A stretch of 64,000 bases of DNA from Pardosa pseudoannulata (taxonomy: Eukaryota > Arthropoda > Arachnida > Araneae > Lycosidae): NCBI GenBank assembly GCA_032207245.1, contig CM063506.1, forward strand, positions 12,731,439 through 12,795,438, given 5' to 3'. The position numbers and the translations under genes were made by a program. The notes beneath the pieces are model-generated. The model did no database searches. It was not told where the DNA came from and saw nothing but the letters and a program-made list of their open reading frames with translations. Shown here one piece after another: positions 1 through 11,529 of the stretch (position 1 is its first letter; every line of letters begins with the position of its first letter).

Positions 1-184
1 TGTATTTGTTGTATAATTTGAACAGTAATATAACATATAACCGTAACATACATAAATTATATATAACATAAATTATAAATACATAATATAAATAACATAT
101 ATACATAACATATAACATATATACATAATATAAATTATAAATACATAAATTATAAATAACAGTAATATACATAAATTTAACAAT

Positions 185-267
185 ACTGTTCAAAATAATT
201 TGAACAGTGTTTTGTATTTATTGTTTAGTGTCCCAACCTACCCCATACAGTGGGGCAGGTTGGGACA
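185..267. repeat. two short inverted repeats (hairpins)
   Basis: Two perfect or near-perfect stem-loops lie close together. At 185-208 a 10-bp arm ACTGTTCAAA pairs with TTTGAACAGT around a 4-base loop. At 229-267 a 17-bp arm starting TGTCCCAACC pairs with its complement ending GGTTGGGACA, with one mismatch and a 5-base loop. A related TGTCCCAAGGTGCCCC motif lies near 445. These look like ends of a small palindromic element in very AT-rich DNA. No coding potential is seen. Confidence 0.55.
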
Positions 268-594
268 TTGGAAAGGTATTTTATTTCTTTTATTACTCTT
301 TAACTAAATGAGATATTAAGTGGGTTTAATGTTTATAAGAAGTATTGTCATATTGTCATCATATTGATAACAATATATGAATGCATACTTATTTTTTTCA
401 ATTAGCTTTAAAAAAAAATTCATAAAAATGTTTAACTGAAAAGTGTCCCAAGGTGCCCCGGTCTCCCCTACCTTTCAGCTTTCTCTGTTAAACTTGTAAG
501 AATTGATAAAATATATTATATAAAAACAATAGTAATAGTGAAAATGGCCTTTGTTTTTAATGTCATAATGTCTATAAAAGTTCTTTTAAGTAAA

Positions 595-760
595 GAACTG
601 ACCAGTGGCGTACGCAGAATTTTTTCAAGGGGGGTTCATAATTGTAAAAAAAAAATAGCCCATTTTAATTTCCAATAAAGTTTTTATTTTTGCCATTTGT
701 CTGAGCTCAAGGGGGGGCATACCCCTAACCCCCCCCCTTGCTTACGTCCCTGGAACTGAC
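595..760. mobile_element. hAT-type MITE (body 603-752)
   Basis: A 150-bp element begins CAGTGGCGTACGCA and ends TTGCTTACGTCCCTG, which are imperfect terminal inverted repeats. It is flanked by a perfect 8-bp target-site duplication GAACTGAC (595-602 and 753-760). The 8-bp duplication and CAG-type ends are the hallmark of hAT transposons. The interior is non-coding, with G-rich and C-rich runs next to each end, so it is a non-autonomous copy. Confidence 0.85.
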
Positions 761-1440
761 AGATTTTGCATTTTGAAGCATATTAATTTTAATCAACTTT
801 TACTTCATATGCAGTAAAACAAATGGTCGATAAATTTTAGTAGAAAAGAACAGTTAGAAATTCACTTAGAGTGTTTCAAGTATTCCTAAATTTAAAAAAA
901 ATGCTCATTTTGAAAAATGTTTAAACTTATTATTAGTAAAAATTATACTGCAATTTGTCTTAACAGTTATTTTCATGATACGATGCAGGATATAATAAAT
1001 CTAACTTTGCTTCCAATTTTAAGTTATTAAATTAGCTAGAAACATCAAATTTTCAATTACAGTTCACCTAGTTAAAAATCCACTGTACATTTACATAATA
1101 AAAATTTCGATATTATCATATCAAGTCAGTCGCATACCTTAATACCCTCACACATTAATGAGGAATTTTCACGTTTTCTAATTTTGATTTTAAAATAGAA
1201 GACAAAAAAGTAAGCAGGACAGTAGCTATTTTTCTTTCATTTGGGGGCCTAATGAGTGATTTCTAATGGGTTTTATAGCGGACTCTTTAACGTCTCTCAA
1301 AAACGATACTTTTTTCTCCGCCGAGTTTGTGACGTCATCGTTCATGTAAACACCGAGCGCCTATGCTGTTTACATGTTAAAAGGCGACTTTTAAATTTGT
1401 TTTTGTGTAAAGTATCGCATATAATAGAAATTTTTTTGTT

Positions 1441-1650
1441 ATGTCTGGCATTAAAAAATCATACTCTAAATATTGTATTGTGCCACTCTGTAAAAATACA
1501 ACAACTAATTGCAATGAGAAGATATTTTTCAGCGTCCCGAAAGACCCACATACACGTAAAATCTGGACAACTGCGATGAAAAGGGATGAGAAATTAAACC
1601 CCAAATTATCATATAAATCATCTTTATGGGTTTGTGAAGACCATTTTTCG
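1441..1650 (+). pseudogene. THAP-domain first exon of a transposon protein (copy 1)
   Basis: The exon starts at ATG 1441 and encodes about 70 residues of THAP zinc finger. C12-x4-C17 and C65-x2-H68 form the C2CH zinc site. The conserved VPKDP stretch at 32-36, W42 and F69 after the second zinc pair are present. THAP fingers bind DNA and occur in transposases of several DNA-transposon families. A strong splice donor (GTAAGT) follows at 1651, so the open frame beyond is intronic. No later exon is present before the element ends, so this is the stranded first exon of an internally deleted transposon gene. The second copy at 34109 differs at only three residues (G3S, P15S, E50A). Confidence 0.8.
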
Positions 1651-2205
1651 GTAAGTAAATGCTTGCTTTTGTTTAAATATTACTAATTTAGAACAATTAA
1701 AGTATATAAAAATACATCTATACCTTTAAAAGGATTGTTGATTAACCACTGCTATTTAACTTTTAAAACTGCTAATTTTCGAGTATTATCACAGAGTTCA
1801 AGTACAATAAATATTTTATAAAGCATATAAATATCGAAAAACATATAAATATCTAAAGCATATAATTATCTAATAAATAACTCGGGGGAGGGGAAGGTTA
1901 TGTATTTTCAAGGTATTATAAATATTTTCTTCAGAGATGCATACTTTTTTGTATCAAATCACAGTGATATTTTTCGATTAAATTGGTGACTAATTTGAAA
2001 AAAAGTATAATATTTTTAAAATACTTAATAATGATATTACTTTAAAAATTAAATTTAATTTGAGAAATTTTATACATTTTTTTAATTTGACATTAATATT
2101 AAAGGCAATAAAATTGTATTGCTATTTAAAAATGTATAAATAATTAAGTAAAGCCGTTTAAAGATTTTAAATTTCTTTTCATCATATTTAAAATATCTAA
2201 GAATT

Positions 2206-2268
2206 GGTTTGGTTTTGGAGTGCTACGGTCTACTTTTTGCAACACGAAGGCTAATGAGACCGGTCTCA
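2206..2268 (-). repeat. 3' tail of a tRNA-derived SINE, antisense
   Basis: This is the complement of the last ~60 bases of the SINE family found throughout the window (GGTTTGGTTTTGGAGTGCTA on +). It sits in the intron-like centre of the ISL2EU-like element. The same fragment is at the same place in the second copy (34860-34922), so it entered before the element spread. Confidence 0.85.
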
Positions 2269-2473
2269 CAATAAATACCTCCTCTAATTTTTATTTTAAT
2301 ATTACATCCGTCTCTATTTATAAAAAACGATGCTACTACAAATGTGTGTATATGATATATGTATATTTATTTGACTTGTTTGTGTTTACAAACAAAAGAG
2401 CTGTGTTTAGCATGAATAAAGTATTAATACATGTTAAGTAAAATTGGAAAAAAATATAAATGATTTTACATAC

Positions 2474-2597
2474 CTTTGGGTTTTAATTCCTCGTATTTCT
2501 GCTCCCATAAAATCCGGGTTTTTTGCCAAGAAAGAAAACATTGACATGCTGTCAATTTGTCTGATTGTCCTTTGGTAAATCCAGGTAGAAGAGACAT
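2474..2597 (-). pseudogene. first exon of the second transposon protein, frameshifted (copy 1)
   Basis: On the minus strand an ATG at 2597 opens a short exon beginning MSLLPGFTKG and ending near AEIRGIKTQ, before a GTATGT donor at 2473. Compared with the copy at 35127-35260 it lacks 10 bases, which breaks its frame. The sequence resembles, from memory, starts of the YqaJ-nuclease proteins carried by ISL2EU transposons. That match is a recollection, not a search result. It reads toward the THAP exon, so the parent element would have had two convergent genes. Confidence 0.5.
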
Positions 2598-3289
2598 TTA
2601 TGACAAATTGAGATAACTAAGCTATCTAGATCGATAAAATAAACCTTCAGGTTTAAATAAAAATAAATTTTGATAGCTAGAAAATTTCAGGAACTTGCAA
2701 AAACAAAATCGGAAAATAGTGCGCGCTTAAAAGCAATACAAAAATATTGGTCTGCATGAACGATGACATCACAACCAATCACGGAGCGTTTTGATGTCAC
2801 GTGATTTTCGCTTAACTTTAAAATTAATTTTTTAAATGATGGACCCAGTTTTTTACATTTTTGAGAACATTTTTGGAATCTACGATTCTGAAATTATCAA
2901 AAAAACACTAAGTTGTTCGAATCCCCCACATGTGCAAATTCCCCATTAAACTTACATTCAAAGGCATTTTGAAATAAGTCAATACAGCATATTTTACGGA
3001 CTATAAGATACCTTAACTTTTAAGTAACATTTTTATCCTTTTTATTACTAAATTCCAAAGCCACGTTTAAATAAACAAATAAATAAAAATTAAAAATTAA
3101 AAAATTCTTAGTTTATAAAACCGAACTGACCTTTAAAATACATGAGAATCCTCATCCGAACTTTTTTCTTTTTTCTCTTCATTGTCATAGTTGTCTACTT
3201 AATACATAAGATGGTCTTCATTACCATCGAAATCATTACTTATGTAGCACATTCTTGAAATATTTAACAATAATGTTTTTTCTCACTGT

Positions 3290-4550
3290 AGGACCAAGAC
3301 TGTTTTATCCACTGGTACACTTGTGTAATTGTAGGTCTTTTTTAATGCTGACAGGAATTTTAATTCAAACACTGGATCATTTTTATATTAATTTCAAGTG
3401 TGAAAAGCACCTGAATTTTGGAGACAATTTTTCGAAAAAGAAAAGTTTCTCTTGCAGTCCGTAAAATACGGTACCTAACCCAGATTACGAAATATAACTA
3501 TTATATGAAATGTACTAATGAAACACAATATATAGAGGAGGACTAAGACTGTTTTATCCACTGGCTTACTTGTGAAATTGTAGGTCGATTTAATGCTGGA
3601 GAGAATTTTAAATCAAACACTGGACCATTTCTATATTAGTTTCAAATATAAGAAGCACCTGAATTTTGAAGGCAGTTTTTCGAAGAAAAAAGTATGTCTA
3701 ACAGTCAGTAAAATACGGTACCTAATCCAGATCCCAGATTATGAATTGTAAATATTACATGAAGTGTACTAATGAAACACAGTATATAGAGGAGGACTAA
3801 GACTGTTTTATCCACTGGCACACTTGTGGGATTTTAAATCGATTTAATGCTGGCTGGAATTTTAAATCAAATACTGAACCATTTTTATATTAATTTCAAG
3901 TATGAAAAGCACCTGAATTTTGGAGGCAGTTTTTCGAAGAAAAAAGTTTGTTTTACACTATGTAAAATACGGTACCTAACCCAGATCCCAGATTACGAAA
4001 TAAAATTATTATATGCAGTGTACTAATGAAACACAATATATAGGGGAGGACCAAGATTGTTTTATCCACTGGCACACTTGTGGAATTGTAGGTCGTTTTG
4101 AATGCTGGCGGGAATTTTAAATCAAACATTGGACCATTTTTATATTAGTTTCAAGTATAAGAAGCACCTGAAGTTTGGAGGCAGTTTTTCGAAGAAAAAA
4201 GTATGTCTTACAGTCAGTAAAATACGGTACCTAACCCAGATCCCAGATTATGAATTATAAATATTATATGAAGTGTACTAATGAAACAAAATAGATAGAG
4301 GAGGACCAAGACTGTTTATCCACTGGCACACTTGTGTGATTTTAAATCGATTTAATGCTGGCTGGAATTTTAAATCAAACACTGAACCATTTTTATATTA
4401 ATTTCAAGTATGAGAAGCACCTGAATTTTGGAGGCAATTTTTCGAAGAAAAAGTTTGTCTTACAGTCCGTAAAATACGGTACCTAACCCAGATTACGAAA
4501 TATAATTATTATATGAAATGTACTAATGAAACACAATATATAGAGGAGAC
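3290..4550. repeat. tandem array, five units of ~254 bp
   Basis: Five head-to-tail units begin with GGACCAAGACTG-type sequence at about 3291, 3540, 3794, 4048 and 4303, giving spacings of 249, 254, 254 and 255 bp. Shared landmarks in each unit are TTTTATCCACTGG, ATTTTAAATCAAA, a TTTTTCGAAGAAAAA motif and the small palindrome CCGTAAAATACGG followed by TACC. Units differ by scattered substitutions, so the array is not recent. Short open frames across it are not conserved between units. Confidence 0.9.
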
Positions 4551-7285
4551 AAGGTGAAATAAAAGAACGCGTTCATTTTAACAAGACGGAAAGTAATAAA
4601 GTGAAATCTGCCGTGAATTGCTTTGACCTCTTGCCATTATATTTTCCGCTTCCCAATCCTGCCAACAAAGTCTGATTCCCTCCACCATAAATCGGGATTT
4701 TAGATGTATGGCCGAAAACACTAATGGTGCCATTTCTTTAGAATCGAAATGTTATATTAACAGCAATTTGGGGATTAGGTAGCCTAAGGAAGACCTGATT
4801 GTCTTTCCTGTTCGAAAGTAAGCTGTAAATTTGTGTTCGGCCTCTTTATTCTCTTCATTACAGACGTCTTGGGAGACATTTTGTACAGGAAAATATAACC
4901 TAATCCTCTTTAAAAATTAGTATAAAAAAGGTAGGGAAGAATCCTTCAAATTTAGCTGGGCTTCGATCTTTGCTGCATAAGTAGAATAAAATACACCTTA
5001 ATTATGTTGTGCATAAATAATAAAAAGAATCTGTAGAAAGGTATGTAACCTTAAATCAGATGCAGAAAATAAACCCTGAGATTTCAGTTATTCCTGTAAA
5101 AAAACATTTAACTGAGCATACATCAAGGTATATAATATAAAAAGAAACAAGAGGAAAAACGTTAAGGAAATTTATAGAACCCAAGTAAATGAAATTACCT
5201 TCATAATTCACTGTACAAATTAAAGTAAGTATCGTAATCGAGAGCACTTTCGGTTTTAAAGTTTCAACGGAAATGCCCATTATGAATAGTTTTAACTTTA
5301 CGCCTCAACGTTCGTACAAAGGAACTTTGAAACTGTAAATATCCATTTTGGCATCGCTAAATGCTTTTCGAATACTTCCGTCTTTACGTCTGAGCGTAAA
5401 ATCTCCAAGAATAAATATAAAGATATTAGTTGTAATACTCTGCTCAAATTTTAATGTAGTTTAGTATTCATCCTATCCTGTTGTAATAATTTCTTAGTAA
5501 CTGATTAAAAATTTCCTGCATTCGAAAAATTATCATTTGCTGGAACTCCTAACAAAATTAAACTCCAACGCATTCAGTCGAAGCAGAACAACATAACTTT
5601 AAACTGCTATTATTTATGTTTTATTATGATATTTTCTTCACAATTTTTTCTTCCTGGATTTGTTTAATTCAAAGCCATTTTTTTTTCACGAAATCAAAAT
5701 AACACCTGCATACTTCTTGTTTATAAAAGAAGAAACAATGCTAGTGTAAAAAACTAGTCTTCAGACTAACTAGCGATGTTTTGGCGCAGTTTTCAAAATC
5801 CTAAAATCAGTTATCTGAAGAAATTCATTGTTTGTAAAATAGAAATGTTGAGGTACTTTTCATTCCTAGTTTTTTCTACCATCATTATCATACGCGTTTG
5901 TTTTCTAAGCTTTTATGCAGAGCATAGCAATTTTGATTTAAGAGAAAAAAGAAGTTAGTTTTTTCTCATACCTTTTTCGCTCCATTTACCTTTTCTGATT
6001 ATCCCTGTTTCCACAATTATTTATGTTTTGGGTGAAATAAAACGAATTTTAATACGATTTCAATTCTATTGCCAATAGGTACCTCCCATTTAATTGCAGT
6101 CTTTGCCCAATACACAATACAAACAACTTATTTTCCTGGAATAAAAGGAAGAAAAAAAAATAGCCAGTAAATTGTCCACTGTTAGCTGTTTTCATCAACC
6201 CCAACCGCAGTCATCTCATTGTAAATGCATTCCACTCCTCTTTTATCTTCTTTGTCTCTGGGAGTTGCAAAATTTCTTGATTGGCAGTCTTTAACGAGTC
6301 CTGCTTCAGCTCCCGGTGAGAAGCCGAGATAAGATAAGAGCATTCTAGAGAAAAGGAGAAGAAAAAAACAGGGAAAAGACTTCTCTCTGACTTTTATGGC
6401 AACACTAATAAATGAGAGAAAAACCTCTAGCATCGCGTACCTCAGGCCATAAGATTCATGGCGATGGCACAGCTGTCAAAGTGAAATGCTATGTTCAAGA
6501 GTCATGGATTAAAACTTAGCTCAAGCGTAAACCTGGCAGCCTCGGATTTTTTTTTTTCCTTTTGTAAAAGCTGATATTACCCGCATGTAGAGAAGCATGT
6601 AAAGGAGTAAAAAAAATTAGAAAAAATGAATCCATTTCTTTGAAAAAGTTGTGGAGGTATGCACACCTGCGTAAAATTATGAACCTTATCGCAAATTAGA
6701 TGGAACAGTAATTTGGATTTCGACAGGCGTAATTAAATGATGAATTTCCCCATCAACCACATCATCGTCTTGATTTTACTTTTATTTTTTTAAATAGTGA
6801 ATTCTTATTCCATGAATCAGTGGTTGTGAACTATATATTAAGCCCTTCTCTATAGGATGTTTTTATACCCGATCCAAACTAATTATTTTCTTTAATTGAT
6901 GAAAATTAATGTATGTTCTATCTCGAATTAGTAAATACAAAATACTTTTGTCAGTAAGCAGTATTTTGCTTGACGCAATGAGGTCTTACATGTGATACCC
7001 CTTTCAGTGATTTCCAGTTTTTTCTGTAATTAAAACAAAATTTAAATTAAAATTTCTTAATGATATTATATTTATCAAATCTATAGATTTCAGGTAATTA
7101 TATCTGTATGAAAATAGCTATTAAAAATATAAAAAATATTTGGAAAAATAGTTCTACAAATTTACTGTAAAAACAGCTTTACAACTTTTATTTCTATTTT
7201 TATTTTTATTTTTATTTATTTATTTATTTATTTATTTTTTGTCACAGGAAAGTAAAAAAAACTACTTTGAAATCATTTAATCCTT
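4551..7285. other. AT-rich non-coding stretch, nothing recognised
   Basis: No ORF here resembles a known family. The only notable piece is 4550-4830, which is more balanced in base composition. Short T-rich runs and a TTTA microsatellite near 7200-7238 precede the AT palindrome. Confidence 0.5.
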
Positions 7286-7290
7286 CTGCT

Positions 7291-7567
<277 letters not shown>

Positions 7568-7889
7568 AAGGCATGGAAGACACATTTCATTTCATATATA
7601 AAAACTTCTTTATTGTAATCCTTTTGTCCATAGCTGTGCCATTTAGAAATCCTTTGTTCTCATACTTTGCCCCTATAAGCATGGAGGATGTTATCAGCCC
7701 GAGTTCCCGCTCAGAACTGTCTTTTTTGGCATTGCTACCTAAGCAAAATTCCTATGTCTACTTCCGCGTCAGCTCTTTTACTCGGTATAGCTCGAGGGTG
7801 TGTCTTTCTTCTATTACGTTGTCGTTAATAAGTTCTAACTATTTTTAATTATAACTCGCTTAATTCATAACCCCCATTTTTAACAGTGA

Positions 7890-7892
7890 TAT

Positions 7893-7951
<59 letters not shown>
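7890..7951. repeat. (TA)n microsatellite
   Basis: An uninterrupted TA repeat of roughly 50 bp is flanked by ACATGTATA-like and TTCATGTATA sequence. It may be the core of another small palindromic element. Confidence 0.85.
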
Positions 7952-7952
<1 letters not shown>

Positions 7953-7959
7953 CATGTAT

Positions 7960-10800
7960 AGTAGAAAAATAACTTATTTATGAATATTGGAAGCATGTTG
8001 AATTGTTTTTTTAGTATCAATTCTAACAGGCATCATCATGTGTGGAAAAAATTCATAGCTAGCATCTTTGGCCTAGCTCAAAGTTTTACATCTCATCACT
8101 CCCTTTAGTACCTTGTATCTATTCTTATCTTTTTAAATACGAAAACTATTGCGAAATGTAACGAATCGTGTCACCGATCGATCCACTTGCAACGATACGA
8201 CTTTTTTCTACGACTTTTCGCATGACATGTGACGCTGACCGAAGAGGTTAAACATACAATAAAATAAAATAAAATTTGTGTAAAAATAAAGTAATATAAA
8301 ATATGTTTTATTCATATAAAATTTGTGTTCTTAGTAATCTTTTACATAAACGAACACTTGACAGTCATTTATGATTCTATTAACATCTCTATTCCATAAA
8401 AGTTATAAATCATTTACATTGAAAATTATACAAAGTAGATAACTACATTATATATCAAGTAAGTTAATTGTTTTTACTAAAGCTCCCTAATTAGTTCACT
8501 TGTTCCTTATGAAACACAAAATAAGTTTTAAATATTTTACTATATATGTACGGATAAAGATATTTCTGATCCTGTATAAAATTAAACTAATTGAAATAAT
8601 TTTTTATACTACTCTTTACAAACCGTTCTCGAAGGATTTTTTTTATATAATATGCAGTCCAAGCGTAAAAGAACAGATTATTAGTAATTAAAAAAATGTC
8701 GACTTACCAGGAAAGCCTCTTGCGTGCTATAAAAATTAAACTCTTGTGTGAAAATCAGAGGAAAAAGTCATTTTTTGAATTAGTATACTTATGGTATTAT
8801 ATTTTGCAGAAAAAAACTTGTTCAGTGTTACCCGACGAATTAATTTCAAGAACTCTCCCATGATGCTGAGTAGGCTGCAAATTCATGTATATTTAGAAAA
8901 TTAAGAAAAACCGGCAGTGTATTGAATTTAATAGGAGAAGATTGCTCCAGTCGTACCACTGCCAATGTTTTAATTAATGAGCCTAAAATACAGCTCTGGT
9001 TATAGTGTGATGTGCTATTTCGTCAATCTTGTTCTTGACATTCGTTGTTCATTGTTCTCAACTGGTCTCATCGTTCTCGTCGTAATCTCGTTATTCGTTG
9101 TTCTCAACTGGTCATCCACAAAAAACGTCCGCTTTGATGCTTTCTGTGTAAATTTCTAAGCATATTATTCGCTTTTATAATAAACAGATAGTTTGTTGTT
9201 GCCTATTCTTTTTGGACATCCATTCTGTTGAAATTATGAAGCTATTTGGTTAAAACAACGCCTTGATGAATTCCAATATTATTAAACTCTTCGTGTTTCT
9301 CTAAGTATAAAAGAGGCTTCCAGAAGTAACTAAAATTACAAAGAAAATATTAATAAAAAACTGTAGATAGTTAAATAAAGCCCAAATTTTTTTAAGACAG
9401 CATGATTTTCAACATTCTTTATAAAATCAGAAAAAAAACAGGTTGCTAACAAATGAAAAGAACTTGCAAGTCCACTTTAAAATAAGCTTTTGAAACCGCG
9501 AACAATGCACAGTGCTAAATAACATGTTCAACTCCTTTAGGAGCATCTTCGCAAGCATAAAGTTCTAGTTTATAACTAAAAAAATAACTTTTAATATTAT
9601 CATGGCCAGTAAAAACTTGGGATAGCCTAAAATCAGTTAAAAAGCGCTTTCATTTCAAACTCCGAAAAATTGTTGGGAAAAACCTTTTTGTCCACAGTGC
9701 ATTTTAAGATGAAAGGTATTCGATCAACATGAGTTTAAAAATTATTAATCTACTAATGATTTAAGCATTGCGAAGTACGACTTAGAATGTTAGTTCCCAC
9801 TGTCGTTCCTTTTTACTATTTTTGCCCTTTTTGATCAGATATGTACATTTTTTAATTTATTTTACGGTAAAGAAGAACATTTTTCTCTGAAGTTTTGATG
9901 AAAAAAATCTTATTTCGTTTTTCCATTGTAGATATGAGATTAATTCGTGTTTTTTCTTATCTTAAGAAAACAAGAAGCCTTCCCCTATATTAACATTCTG
10001 TTTTTATATACAATATTTAAAAAAAATTATTGATGAAGAAACTAACACTAAACACTAATTTATGTTTTGTTTTCGTATTCACTTTGACAAATCTGAGATA
10101 TTGATTGTTAAATCTTGTGTCACCAACTGTTGTCAAGAATTGAATAAAATTTAAAGCCCATATAAGACTTAAATGTATAAAAGATTTCACTAAAGATTAA
10201 AGTTTGTTACAAAGTTATTTTAAGTTCATATTTTGCTACTTAAATAGTAATCTGATGTGACGCTCAGGTGATCGACAAGGTTAAATTATCAAGTATAGAA
10301 GTTTTTAATTTTGAAATTTTGTTTAGTTCCATTATACATTTTTACTTCCCAGTACAAGCAGCAGTATGTCAGTCGGCAAATGCATCAATCTGATAACCAG
10401 ACAGTTGGGGAGGTTAAACCGCCAAAGATTGGCTAGTTCATTAATGGTAGATGGGGAAAGTAAAATAGGTTCCTGGTCGCAATGTCCACGAACGGTACTT
10501 CTTGAGGGGGCAAGCTAAGCCTGGGGGTATTCTACATGGTTCCTGCATCTACATTGCTAGGACCCACTCGTAGAAGTCCAACCTCTCGAGGCAATAGCAA
10601 CCATCCTTCTATGAGAAGTAATGTGACTTCAAAATGAACACGACACTAACCTATCAACTTCCTTGTACGAAATAAACAAACTATTGTAATCTCAAAAACT
10701 TTCGATCTCCAGATTTCAACCGAAATATCCATTTTGACCATACCTGGATCCATTTCAACAAGTTTTGACGTAATATATGTACGTAAGTATATATTTATCT
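7960..10800. other. AT-rich non-coding stretch, nothing recognised
   Basis: I found no gene, tRNA or bounded transposon. Motifs of the form TGTGACGCT...AGGTTAAA recur near 8228 and 10256, with a looser relative near 20052. They may be an end of a TTAA-type element, but no partner end is visible. Confidence 0.45.
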
Positions 10801-10914
10801 CTTATAACTCATAAACGATTAGTAGTAGAATGATATTTTTACTTAGGACTGGACTAAATTCTTACTTTCCCAACTAAACATGGAATGAATGCTCATTCGT
10901 TCTCAAGAGGACAA

Positions 10915-11096
10915 TCAAGCTCCAAATCGGGCCCATTTCGCCGTGAGGCCCTCCAGGCGTACCCCGGCGGCGGTGGGCAGATCACAAGTACTGGGCCGCC
11001 CCACTGCGCAGTCGACCCTTCGAAGAACCCGAAGTGCGCCCGGTACACCACAGGCGCCATCATGAGACGAACTCAACAGAGTTGTGCTGACGAGGA
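10915..11096. other. GC-rich 182-bp insert flanked by 16-bp direct repeats
   Basis: This block is far richer in G+C than its surroundings and lies exactly between two copies of GTTCTCAAGAGGACAA (10899-10914 and 11097-11112). It looks like an insertion with a 16-bp target-site duplication. Both strands are largely open (a proline/glycine-rich reading), but I recognise no protein or structural RNA. A SINE begins directly after the second repeat. Confidence 0.5.
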
Positions 11097-11112
11097 GTTC
11101 TCAAGAGGACAA

Positions 11113-11277
11113 GGCGAACGATGGCTGGATGGTAAGATCGCTGGTCTCTCGGTGTAGGAGTTTGTGGGTTCCAATCCTACTATGACATGGATGTTCGTAG
11201 CCATTCTGAATCGGCTTTAAACAGTTGGTCTCTAGAGTAGCAACACAGTAGATAGTACCGCTTCTAACCAAACCAAA
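11113..11277 (+). mobile_element. tRNA-derived SINE, diverged full-length copy
   Basis: It begins GGCGAACGATGGCTGGATGG and ends in the family tail CCAAACCAAACC. The A-box region and the B-box (GGTTCCAATCC) are recognisable but mutated. The right flank CAAGAAAAGAA resembles the left flank CAAGAGGACAA, a decayed target duplication. Confidence 0.8.
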
Positions 11278-11529
11278 CCACAAGAAAAGAAGGACTTTTG
11301 TAGCATCTAATTGTGTAACTCGAATTTGAATTCTAAGTGCATAATTATCCTAATAGTAATTTCTCTCGTATTTTTGAGTTATGCGAGATACTCGTTGGTA
11401 CTCCTAAAACTCGAAAGTGATTAGCAGTAGAATATTGAAATTTTGTCATTAAGGACTGGTGTGGATTCTGACATTCACAATCATGCAATGAATGAATGGT
11501 TATTGGTTCCCAAGAAGGCAACGAATGCT

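Larger units (their letters stand above)
1159..2945 (+). mobile_element. ISL2EU-like DNA transposon, internally deleted, copy 1
   Basis: A 1787-bp element has terminal inverted repeats TGAGGAATTTTCAC / GTGCAAATTCCCCA and is nearly identical over its length to 33826-35609. It carries two inward-facing first exons: a THAP exon on + (1441-1650) and a minus-strand exon (2474-2597). A SINE tail lies between them. A THAP transposase plus a second protein, with a 2-bp AT target duplication, fits the ISL2EU superfamily. Here the flanks can be read either as AT/AT or as TTAA (1155-1158 and 2946-2949). The middle of both genes is missing, so this is a deletion derivative. Superfamily assignment is inference; the element boundaries are directly seen by comparing the two copies. 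Confidence 0.75.
10805..11521. repeat. diverged ~110-bp direct repeat flanking inserts
   Basis: Segments 10805-10914 and about 11408-11521 align along their length. Both run from an ACTC..GATTAG.AGTAGAAT motif through AGGACTGG and AATGAATG to CAAGA.GGCAA or CAAGAGGACAA. They are an old tandem duplication, now separated by a GC-rich insert and a SINE. Their origin is unknown. Confidence 0.55.

Noticed and set aside
1155..1158. TTAA target duplication for the ISL2EU-like element (Kolobok or piggyBac alternative)
   Set aside because: Copy 1 allows TTAA, but in copy 2 only a 2-bp AT duplication restores the interrupted reading frame, so AT is preferred.
3290..4550. Possible CRISPR-like array
   Set aside because: Units are ~254 bp, head-to-tail and without unique spacers, in eukaryotic DNA. 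It is a tandem repeat.
8228..8256. Recurring TGACG...AGGTTAAA motif near 8228, 10256 and 20052
   Set aside because: It looks like a TTAA-type element end, but no opposite inverted end was found at any site.
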